A stretch of DNA of 5,468 nt, from assembly GCA_019308645.1 (NCBI GenBank), contig JAFDHR010000175.1, positions 1 through 5,468 of the forward strand. The letters are read 5' to 3'. The first letter of the stretch is position 1, and the number at the start of each line of letters is the position of its first letter. The position numbers and the translations under genes were made by a program. This stretch comes from Deltaproteobacteria bacterium (GTDB taxonomy: Bacteria > Desulfobacterota > DSM-4660 > Desulfatiglandales > B25-G16). Of this stretch, positions 1-5,074 are shown piece by piece. The notes below the pieces were generated by a model, which saw only the letters and a program-made list of their open reading frames with translations, had not been told where the DNA came from and searched no databases.

Positions 1-63
1 TCGTTCACTTATTATAAAAGAATATTTATAAGTTTGTGTAGTCAAGGATTTTTGTTTATTCAT
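1..63 (-). CDS. Possible 5' end of an unidentified leftward gene (partial)
   Basis: On the minus strand an ATG at 63-61 opens a frame of 21 codons that reaches the window edge without a stop. It begins MNKQKSLTTQTYK and I do not recognise it. In its favour, a plausible leftward promoter (105-133) would start transcription about 35 bases upstream of this ATG. Against it, the bases just upstream are pyrimidine-rich (CTCCTCC), so there is no Shine-Dalgarno sequence, and 21 open codons can easily arise by chance. Treat it as a candidate only. Confidence 0.18.
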   Translation of the reverse strand, partial: MNKQKSLTTQTYKYSFIISER

Positions 64-92
64 ATTGGAGGAGATTGAAATTATAATGTTAA

Positions 93-107
93 TAGTAATT
101 ATTACTA
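93..107. promoter_or_regulatory. 15-bp palindrome, candidate operator
   Basis: TAGTAAT and ATTACTA are perfect 7-base inverted arms around one central T. Beyond one mismatch (92/108) the symmetry continues for three more pairs, making an imperfect 23-bp dyad at 89-111. It overlaps the -10 box and likely start site of the putative leftward promoter, which is where a repressor site would be expected. AT-rich DNA produces such dyads by chance more often than average, so the operator role is inference. Confidence 0.3.
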
Positions 108-133
108 ATAATAACTGAGAATTGGCTTGTCAA
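105..133 (-). promoter_or_regulatory. Putative sigma70-type promoter reading leftward
   Basis: Read on the minus strand, there is a perfect -35 TTGACA (plus-strand positions 128-133), a 17-base spacer and a -10-like TATTAG (105-110). Its product would run off the left end of the window. The -10 match is only four of six, and no downstream gene can be confirmed, so confidence is low. Confidence 0.3.
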
Positions 134-294
134 GTATTATTCATGGTTTTTTTCAGGAGGTATTAGTCTATACAGTTTTGATGGAGATAGTCACAGGGCA
201 TTTATCCGCTAAGATGTAGCATGTTGAAAAAGTAGCGTTTAAAGTGAGCCGAAAGATATGTTCAGGTTGTATCTCAAATAGTTAAATTAACCCT

Positions 295-888
295 TTAGTC
301 TATCTTTTTAACAGCCTGGACCAATTCTTTCCCCGACCGATGTGCTTCTAATAAATATTCCGGATGCCCCAGGATATCCTTCTCTAAATCTAAACTGCGA
401 TACAGGAGGGATCGCCAGAGCTCGGTATCAAGGACATCAAAAAAATAACGGATGCTGAGAAGGGTCCCCTCAAAAAGTCTTTTTCCCTTGGTAGCTCCTA
501 CTGAAATAAAAAGCCCTTTTCGTGTGGTTTTAGGTTTTTTAATGAGAGGTTTTTCCAGCCAGTATTTCTTCGCCCACAGGGATTGACATCGATCCATGAG
601 GATTTTTGTGTGAGCACTTACTGTATAAAAAAATATGGGTGAGGCCAGCATCAAACCCTGGCATGATAAAAGTTTATCATAAACTTGTTGGAAATCGTCC
701 TGGATTACACAACGGCCGGTTTCTTTACAGCCATAGATTTCAAGACAGGGAGACATCTTTAGATCACGGAGTATCACCTCTTCTACTTCAGCACCAGCTT
801 CAATTGCTCCCTTCACAGCATTTTTGAGTAACAAAGATGTATTTCCCATACGACGTGGGCTGCCATAAATAGCAAGAACTTTAACCAT
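295..888 (-). CDS. Flavodoxin-family NAD(P)H-dependent FMN oxidoreductase (iron-sulfur-flavoprotein-like)
   Basis: A 197-residue cytoplasmic flavodoxin-fold protein expected to bind FMN and pass electrons from NAD(P)H or another donor; the substrate cannot be told from sequence. Numbering from the ATG at 888, a beta strand (KVLAIY) leads into the phosphate-binding loop GSPRRMGNT at residues 9-17. A cysteine patch (C48, C54, C60) follows, ending in the family's G-R-C-V-I-Q-D-D run. Next comes the SPIFF loop and the K-x3-DRC helix typical of NADPH-dependent FMN reductases. Iron-sulfur flavoproteins usually have four cysteines as C-x2-C-x2-C then C. Here the second place is isoleucine, so an intact [4Fe-4S] site is doubtful. 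A longer frame begins at 900, but GGAGG lies between the two ATGs, five bases before the one at 888, which therefore looks like the true start. The gene is divergent from the DUF433 gene and appears to be monocistronic in this window. Confidence 0.85.
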   Translation of the reverse strand: MVKVLAIYGSPRRMGNTSLLLKNAVKGAIEAGAEVEEVILRDLKMSPCLEIYGCKETGRCVIQDDFQQVYDKLLSCQGLMLASPIFFYTVSAHTKILMDRCQSLWAKKYWLEKPLIKKPKTTRKGLFISVGATKGKRLFEGTLLSIRYFFDVLDTELWRSLLYRSLDLEKDILGHPEYLLEAHRSGKELVQAVKKID

Positions 889-955
889 TTTGGCCTCCAT
901 TTTTATACATAGCCATTATTAAATAGTTCAAAACCATAGCCTTTATTTGCCAGAA

Positions 956-984
956 ATAATATACTTGATTGTTACAATTGATAA
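956..984 (-). promoter_or_regulatory. Putative promoter of the flavoprotein gene
   Basis: On the minus strand, TTATCA (979-984) and TATTAT (956-961) are separated by 17 bases and match sigma70 consensus at four and five of six positions. The leader to the ATG at 888 would be about 60 bases. An 11-bp dyad ATTGT-T-ACAAT (968-978) lies inside the spacer, where a repressor could block RNA polymerase. The assignment rests on spacing and consensus match only. Confidence 0.33.
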
Positions 985-1122
985 AAGAGATATTTGAGCT
1001 CTGGAATTATGGGTTGTTGATATTTTCCAAAAATGATGGTAGGAATTTATATGATCGTGTTAAATGTGGCTTTGACAAGATCCTGGAGGAATGTTTTTTA
1101 CAAACAACACCTGACCCCCTTA

Positions 1123-1128
1123 TATAAT
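1123..1128 (+). promoter_or_regulatory. Putative -10 box of the DUF433/DUF5615 operon
   Basis: A perfect TATAAT lies 60 bases upstream of the DUF433 start. No good -35 is seen: the closest, TTTACA at 1097-1102, gives a 20-base spacer. A promoter with a weak -35 and a dyad directly downstream would suit an autorepressed toxin-antitoxin operon. That regulatory reading is inference. Confidence 0.35.
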
Positions 1129-1138
1129 TAGTATTAGT

Positions 1139-1162
1139 AAACTCTTACCCCGGTATGAGTTT
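1139..1162. promoter_or_regulatory. Imperfect 24-bp inverted repeat, candidate autoregulatory operator
   Basis: The left arm AAACTCTTACC (1139-1149) and right arm GGTATGAGTTT (1152-1162) pair at ten of eleven positions around a two-base CC centre. The dyad begins about ten bases after the TATAAT at 1123-1128 and ends 26 bases before the DUF433 start. It is well placed as an operator at or just after the transcription start, and could also fold as an RNA hairpin in the leader. No T-run follows, so it is not a terminator. Confidence 0.45.
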
Positions 1163-1188
1163 GCCAAGATGAATGATAAGAGGATAAA

Positions 1189-1425
1189 ATGGAGAAAAAA
1201 CTTATCGTATCAGATCCAAAAGTCATGATGGGTAAACCCGTTATTGCTGGAACGCGAATAACTGTCGAGCTCATTATAGAAAAACTGGCCGCTGGTGAAA
1301 CTATCGATCAGATTCTTGAAGCACATCCCCGACTTACGCATAAAATGATTCAGGCTGCCCTCGCTTTCGCTGCTGATGCCTTGCGCGCTGACGTTATCTA
1401 CCCAGTTGTTGAGGCAGGTGTGTGA
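1189..1425 (+). CDS. DUF433 domain protein, antitoxin-like partner of a DUF5615 PIN-like toxin
   Basis: A 78-residue protein covering a complete DUF433 domain. The family's hallmark G-K-P-x-I-x-G-T-R-I lies at residues 15-24. The second half, from about residue 36 to 66 (A-G-E-T-I-D-Q-I-L-E-A-H-P-R-L-T then a helix), matches the usual helix-turn-helix-like end of the family. DUF433 genes are commonly found directly upstream of DUF5615 PIN-like genes and are regarded as VapB-like antitoxins that probably bind their own operator; that role is taken from family context. The ATG is preceded by AGAGGA at 1179-1184. The last four bases (GTGA) overlap the start of the next gene, implying translational coupling. 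No lesion is visible, in contrast to the downstream gene. Confidence 0.85.
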   Translation: MEKKLIVSDPKVMMGKPVIAGTRITVELIIEKLAAGETIDQILEAHPRLTHKMIQAALAFAADALRADVIYPVVEAGV

Positions 1426-1628
1426 AATTTCTTGCCGACGAAAGCGTTGATTACCAAATCGTTGATCATCTCAGACAGGACGCTCATGAAATATGGTATG
1501 TTGCCGAAATGGAGCCTGGAATTTCTGATGATGCCATCTTTGATGAAGAGAACAAGAAAATGGCCATTCTTTTAACTTCAAATAAAGACTTTGGTGAACT
1601 CGTATTTCGACAAGGCCGCATCTCATAG
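1422..1628 (+). CDS. Truncated DUF5615 PIN-like toxin, N-terminal part ended by an in-frame TAG
   Basis: From the GTG at 1422, inside the GTGA overlap with the DUF433 gene, 68 residues can be read before a TAG at 1626-1628. They match the first part of DUF5615 (PIN-like, Mut7-C-related) proteins: M-K-F-L-A-D-E-S at the start with acidic D6 and E7, the V-A-E-M-E-P-G-I-S-D-D stretch at 27-37, and L-L-T-S-N-K-D-F-G-E-L-V-F at 50-62. Complete members are about 115 residues, so this product lacks roughly 40% of the fold. The missing part is present downstream in the same frame. As I recall the family, residue 54 is usually aspartate (L-T-x-D-x-D-F), whereas here it is asparagine. Members are presumed RNases and toxins paired with DUF433. 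This one is probably inactive unless TAG is read through. Confidence 0.8.
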   Translation: MKFLADESVDYQIVDHLRQDAHEIWYVAEMEPGISDDAIFDEENKKMAILLTSNKDFGELVFRQGRIS

Positions 1629-1769
1629 GGTGTTTTGCTCATCCGGCTCGCTGGAATATCGCAAGCCAGTAAGGTAAAGATAGCAGCAGATGCCAATAGA
1701 AAACATAGCAAAGAAATAAAGCAAGGCTTTGCGGTGGTAACCCCAGCTGCTATTAGAATTCGTCGATAA
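1629..1769 (+). pseudogene. Stranded C-terminal part of the DUF5615 PIN-like gene
   Basis: Directly after the TAG, in the same frame, 46 sense codons run to a TAA at 1767-1769. They begin G-V-L-L-I-R-L-A-G-I-S and end A-I-R-I-R-R, which is the ordinary end of DUF5615 proteins (family pattern roughly GVLLIRL then a helix, then a final IRIR-type strand). Adding 68 residues, one residue at the stop and 46 residues gives 115, the normal family length. There is no frameshift and no other stop, so one base change in the TAG codon would restore a full gene. No start codon with a ribosome site suggests separate translation. Confidence 0.75.
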
Positions 1770-1834
1770 AAAAATTTGAGCATATACACTGTAAAGTTGT
1801 ATTATTGTGATCAGGAAATAATAATGTATTAACT

Positions 1835-1851
1835 AAAAGCCCTCTTTTTTT
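1835..1851 (+). terminator. Weak candidate terminator after the DUF433/DUF5615 pair
   Basis: AAAAG (1835-1839) and CTTTT (1844-1848) can pair across a CCCT loop, and the T-run extends to 1851. The five-pair stem is mostly A-T, far weaker than a typical intrinsic terminator. It is listed because it is the only hairpin-plus-T-run candidate between the two transcription units. Confidence 0.18.
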
Positions 1852-1983
1852 ATGTTCTAACCCTAATAAACTGTAATCCCTGTAAATCTTTGACTTAAAA
1901 AAAACCATACTGATTGAGCATTCACATGAGATTCATAATCCAATAGGCTCTGTATACATTACTTGGTAAACATACATGGAGAC

Positions 1984-1994
1984 CCGCCAGGCGG
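1984..1994. repeat. Perfect GC-rich 11-bp dyad CCGCC-A-GGCGG
   Basis: Five perfectly paired G/C bases on each side of a single A stand out in an otherwise AT-rich intergenic region. The element lies about 35 bases upstream of the putative hsp20 -35 box, a suitable place for an activator or repressor site. Its right arm touches the first base of the next inverted repeat (1994-2032). Confidence 0.4.
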
Positions 1995-2032
1995 CAAAGG
2001 AATGGAAGAACACCGAAACAGACATTCCTTGC
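1994..2032. repeat. Interrupted inverted repeat upstream of hsp20
   Basis: GCAAAGGAATG (1994-2004) and CATTCCTTGC (2023-2032) are complementary over ten pairs with one bulged A in the left arm, separated by 18 bases. The right arm overlaps the putative -35 box of the hsp20 promoter. A DNA-binding dimer recognising the two half-sites is one reading. If transcription starts further upstream, an RNA hairpin in the leader is the other. Confidence 0.4.
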
Positions 2033-2057
2033 ATCTTAGAAAGGTAGTTTTTAGAAT
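2029..2057 (+). promoter_or_regulatory. Putative sigma70-type promoter of the hsp20-lon-trx operon
   Basis: TTGCAT (2029-2034), a 17-base spacer and TAGAAT (2052-2057) match the consensus at three and five of six positions. The leader to the hsp20 ATG would be about 42 bases. A second A/T-rich -10-like string, TATAAA at 2070-2075, lacks a matching -35. No heat-shock sigma consensus is visible, so any heat control is more likely through a repressor at the neighbouring dyads or is absent. Confidence 0.38.
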
Positions 2058-2105
2058 GGTAGTGTTCGATATAAAATTTCCGGAGAATAAAAAGGAGGTT
2101 TAATA

Positions 2106-2552
2106 ATGCCAGGGCTGATCATATGGAAGAATCAGGAGATCAATAAACTGAGGAGAGACATGGACCGTCTCTTTACCAGGCTATGGGATGATTTTGGTAT
2201 GCCTCACTTTACAAGACCTCCCAGAGATATTCCTTTTATAAATCTATCCGAGACGGAGGACGATCTCATTCTTAAGGCTGAAATTCCAGGCTTAAATCCT
2301 GAAGACCTGGATATTTACATCACCGATGATATTCTGACCATTAAAGGGGAGATGAAACAGGAGCTTGTTAAAGAAGGTGAAAATTATCATAGAATGGAAA
2401 GAAGGTATGAGTCTTTCTCCCGCAGCATTCAGCTCCCCTGTAGGGTTATGATTGAGGATGTTGAGGCCACCTATAGAGAGGGTATAGTAACTATCATTAT
2501 GCCTAAATGTAAGCCGGAGATAACCCAAAAAGTAAAAATCAAGATTAAGTGA
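2106..2552 (+). CDS. Hsp20/alpha-crystallin family small heat-shock protein
   Basis: A 148-residue ATP-independent holdase that binds unfolding proteins in the cytoplasm and keeps them soluble for refolding or degradation. The N-terminal arm (1-42) contains the usual L-R-R-D-M-D-R-L-F helix at 15-23. The alpha-crystallin domain spans about 43-138: I-N-L-S-E-T-E-D-D-L at 45-54, the A-E-I-P-G-L stretch at 58-63, and the family signature A-x4-G-x6-P-K at 121-134. In the signature, the common G-V-L is G-I-V here. The C-terminal tail ends in K-V-K-I-K-I-K, which supplies the I-x-I/V motif used in oligomer assembly. A strong AAGGAGG (2092-2098) lies seven bases before the ATG. The gene is first in a likely operon with the Lon-like protease 42 bases downstream, fitting hand-over of client proteins to proteolysis. 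Confidence 0.93.
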   Translation: MPGLIIWKNQEINKLRRDMDRLFTRLWDDFGMPHFTRPPRDIPFINLSETEDDLILKAEIPGLNPEDLDIYITDDILTIKGEMKQELVKEGENYHRMERRYESFSRSIQLPCRVMIEDVEATYREGIVTIIMPKCKPEITQKVKIKIK

Positions 2553-2594
2553 TCGCCGGATAAATAACAAGTGACAAAATTAAGGAGTTCATAG

Positions 2595-5066
2595 ATGCCT
2601 AAGAAAGAATCAGATAAAAAAGTACCCGTTGACCAACTCAGATGGCGACTTGATCCAGCCACTATGTCGTTTGAGACTACTGAAGACCTAAAGCCACTAA
2701 AAGAGATTATCGGCCAAAAAAGAGGTGTGGAGGCCTTTCGTTTTGGTATGGGTATGGATAAACCAGGATACAATGTTTTTGTCACGGGAATGGCAGGCAC
2801 AGGCAGGATGTCCACCGTTCGAAAATTACTTGAAGAGGTGTCCAAAAAGAAGGCTAAAACGCCAGACGACCGCTGCTATGTTAATAACTTCAAAAACACT
2901 GAGGCACCTATTCTTCTACGCCTTAAGCCAGGGATGGGTCGCAAATTCAAGAAAGATGTTTACGATTTTGTTGAAACCCTAAAGAAGGATATCCCGCAGT
3001 TTTTTGAGAGTCAGGATTATCTCAACCGAAAAAAGCAGATCATGGAAGAATATGAGAAAAAAGGGAAAGACTTCTTCAAAGACCTGGATAAGAAAGTAAG
3101 GGGGGAGGGATTTGCCCTTGTGGATATACAGGTGGGGCAGATTAAACGGCCTGAGGTCGTGCCTTTGGTTGATGGAAACCCTGTGCATATCGACCAGGTT
3201 GAAGCAATGGTGGAAAAGGGAAGGTTCCCAAAGGAAGAGTTTGAGGGACTGAAAAAAAAGCAGGAAAAGCTAAGAAAGGATATAGAACAAATCTCTCTTG
3301 AACTCAGGACTTTGCAAAAGGAGGTCCAGGGAGATGTAGAGAAAATGGACCGCTTGATGTTCACCAAAATGGCCACAGAGTTAGCCGTACCTATAAAGGA
3401 TAGGTATAAAAGCAAGCAGATCAATGATTATTTCGATGCCATGCTTGAGGATATGACCGAGAATATACAAATTTTCACACCCCAGACACAGCAAGCTATT
3501 CCTGGTCTTCCCTTCGTTCTTCCTGAAGGAGACTCTTTTCAGCCTTATCAGATTAACCTCATAGTAGATAATGGAGATCAAAAGGGGCCTCCAGTTATTA
3601 TTGAATCCTATCCGACGTACCGAAATCTTTTTGGTAGCATTGAAAGAGTTGTTGATCGAAGCGGCGTCTGGAAGACAGATTTTAGCAAGATAAAGGCAGG
3701 ATCTTTTATAAAGGCCAATGGTGGCTATCTGGTTTTGAATCTCCTTGATGCAGTTATGGAGCCGGGTGTATGGCCAGCACTCAAGAGATCTCTAAAGACA
3801 GAAAAGATGGAGATTCAGACATATGACCCATTTTACCTGTTCACAACCACGGGTTTGAAGCCAGAACCAATTGAGATGGATATTAAGGTGGCTATCGTCT
3901 CAGATGTCTATCTCTATCATCTACTCTTGGCCTATGACGAGGATGTTAAAAAGATTTTTAAGGTGAGGGCAGACTTTGACACATCCATGGAAAAAAACGC
4001 CGATTCCATCCATCAATTTGCGGAGTTTATCAAATTGAAAAAAGATGAAGATGGATTGAAGCCCTTTGACAGGACCGCTGTGGCTGCACTCATAGAGCAT
4101 GCGGTCCGCCTCTCTGGAAGGCAGGAAAAAATCTCTACCAGTTTCCCCGCTATAACAGATCTTATTCGGGAGGCCGATTACTGGGCTGGCCAGGAAAACA
4201 AAGCAGTAATTCAGGAACACCATGTGGATAAAGCCATTGAGGCCAAGATATATAGATCCAACATGATTGAAGAGCATATTCAAGAAATGATCGATCGGGG
4301 AACCTTAATGATAGATGTGGATGGAGAAGTAGTCGGCCAGGTTAATGGGCTTGCTGTTTATGACTTAGGCGACTATATGTTTGGGAAGCCTTCTCGCATT
4401 ACCGCCTCCACCTCTATGGGTCGTTCAGGAATCATCAATATTGAGAGAGAAGCCGATTTATCAGGTAGCACCCACAATAAGGGCGTTTTGATTTTAAGTG
4501 GGTATCTGAGAAAAAAGTATGCGCAGGATAAGCCTTTGACTATGAGTGCCAGCATTGCCTTTGAGCAGTCTTACAGCGGTGTGGATGGAGATAGCGCTTC
4601 TTCCACTGAAATATATGCCCTTCTTTCCAGTCTTTCTGGTGTTCCCATTAAGCAGTATATAGCGGTTACCGGTTCAGTAAACCAGAAGGGAGAGATACAG
4701 GCCATCGGTGGTATCAATCAGAAGATAGAGGGATTCTACGACTGCTGCTGTAAAACAGGTCTCACTGGTCGCCAGGGAGTTATGATGCCGGAAACCAATG
4801 TTAAAGACCTCATGATCCGTAAAGATGTGGTCAAAGCGGTAAAAGAGGGAAAGTTCAATATCTATACAGTAAAGTCCATTGATGAAGGAATCGAGATCTT
4901 AACCGATAAAAAGGCCGGGGAAAAGCAATCTGATGGGACCTTCCCCAAAGGGACAATCAATTACCTGGTTAACGAGAAGTTAAAGGAGTTGGCCGAGGGT
5001 CTAAAAAAGTTTGGTGAAGAAGAGGAAAAAGAGGAGAAGAAGACAGCGAGAGGGAAAAGAGGATAG
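2595..5066 (+). CDS. Lon-family ATP-dependent protease of the AAA_32 (LonB-like) type
   Basis: An 823-residue cytoplasmic protease. Residues 35-80 hold a P-loop-like segment G-M-A-G-T-G-R-M-S-T (65-74); compared with GxxxxGK[ST], lysine is arginine and the next Ser/Thr is methionine. Roughly 135-275 is a charged insert with predicted coiled-coil character. The conserved A-N-G-G-Y-L-V-L strand (374-381) and F-K-V-R-A-D-F (455-461) belong to the AAA_32/LonB ATPase module. The Lon peptidase domain fills about 580-780. Its catalytic serine is S667 in G-D-S-A-S and its lysine is K710 in G-G-I-N-Q-K; the 43-residue distance equals that of E. coli Lon (S679/K722). The tail after about 790 is Lys/Glu-rich. 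There is no large Lon N-domain and no membrane segment, unlike archaeal LonB. AAGGAG (2582-2587) lies seven bases before the ATG. It stops with TAG, with a TGA four codons on. Confidence 0.92.
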   Translation: MPKKESDKKVPVDQLRWRLDPATMSFETTEDLKPLKEIIGQKRGVEAFRFGMGMDKPGYNVFVTGMAGTGRMSTVRKLLEEVSKKKAKTPDDRCYVNNFKNTEAPILLRLKPGMGRKFKKDVYDFVETLKKDIPQFFESQDYLNRKKQIMEEYEKKGKDFFKDLDKKVRGEGFALVDIQVGQIKRPEVVPLVDGNPVHIDQVEAMVEKGRFPKEEFEGLKKKQEKLRKDIEQISLELRTLQKEVQGDVEKMDRLMFTKMATELAVPIKDRYKSKQINDYFDAMLEDMTENIQIFTPQTQQAIPGLPFVLPEGDSFQPYQINLIVDNGDQKGPPVIIESYPTYRNLFGSIERVVDRSGVWKTDFSKIKAGSFIKANGGYLVLNLLDAVMEPGVWPALKRSLKTEKMEIQTYDPFYLFTTTGLKPEPIEMDIKVAIVSDVYLYHLLLAYDEDVKKIFKVRADFDTSMEKNADSIHQFAEFIKLKKDEDGLKPFDRTAVAALIEHAVRLSGRQEKISTSFPAITDLIREADYWAGQENKAVIQEHHVDKAIEAKIYRSNMIEEHIQEMIDRGTLMIDVDGEVVGQVNGLAVYDLGDYMFGKPSRITASTSMGRSGIINIEREADLSGSTHNKGVLILSGYLRKKYAQDKPLTMSASIAFEQSYSGVDGDSASSTEIYALLSSLSGVPIKQYIAVTGSVNQKGEIQAIGGINQKIEGFYDCCCKTGLTGRQGVMMPETNVKDLMIRKDVVKAVKEGKFNIYTVKSIDEGIEILTDKKAGEKQSDGTFPKGTINYLVNEKLKELAEGLKKFGEEEEKEEKKTARGKRG

Positions 5067-5074
5067 GGATTACA

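Larger units (their letters stand above)
1..294. other. Intergenic region left of the flavoprotein gene
   Basis: No convincing complete gene is visible in this AT-rich stretch. It contains a 15-bp palindrome (93-107), a possible leftward promoter (105-133) and a short leftward frame open to the window edge, each listed separately. An AGGAGG-like string near 156-161 has no start codon at a useful distance. An 11-bp dyad (GTTAA-A-TTAAC, 281-291) lies just beyond the stop of the minus-strand flavoprotein gene, but it has no T-run and is not a convincing terminator. Confidence 0.5.
1770..2105. other. Intergenic region between the toxin remnant and the hsp20 operon
   Basis: I see no gene in these 336 bases. 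The left part is AT-rich: a 7-bp inverted repeat TATTATT/AATAATA (1800-1806, 1817-1823), a weak T-rich terminator candidate near 1835-1851, and a CTGTAA word occurring three times (1789, 1871, 1880). The perfect palindrome TGTATACA lies at 1951-1958. The right part contains a GC-rich dyad, a longer interrupted inverted repeat, and the putative hsp20 promoter. No CIRCE element (TTAGCACTC, nine bases, GAGTGCTAA) and no clear sigma32 promoter was found. Confidence 0.6.

Noticed and set aside
86..118. Ten-codon plus-strand frame after GGAGGA (67-72)
   Set aside because: The ribosome-like site is 13 bases from the ATG, the peptide is low-complexity and AT-driven, and no attenuation-type structure or downstream gene on that strand follows.
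606..827. Plus-strand open frame opposite the flavoprotein gene
   Set aside because: It lies wholly antisense to a clear flavodoxin-family gene, has no ribosome site and resembles no protein family.
1083..1114. Mini frame beginning at ATG 1091 after CTGGAGGA
   Set aside because: GGAGGA abuts the ATG directly, which is too close for initiation, and only seven codons follow before TGA.
1107..1120. ACACCTGACCCCC string resembling ends of repetitive or REP-type elements
   Set aside because: Only one copy occurs in the window and no partner inverted repeat is present, so a mobile-element remnant cannot be supported.
1484..1789. Minus-strand open frame opposite the toxin gene
   Set aside because: It mirrors the DUF5615 reading frame, whose residues match a known family on the plus strand; the antisense frame is a shadow.
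2023..2098. RNA thermometer (ROSE-like) upstream of hsp20
   Set aside because: No stem directly masks the AAGGAGG. The only complementary string is 60 bases away, pairs over six bases, and overlaps a plausible -35 box, so it may not be transcribed.
2292..2845. Minus-strand open frames opposite hsp20 and the start of the protease
   Set aside because: Both opposite-strand genes have strong family motifs and Shine-Dalgarno sequences; these frames have neither.
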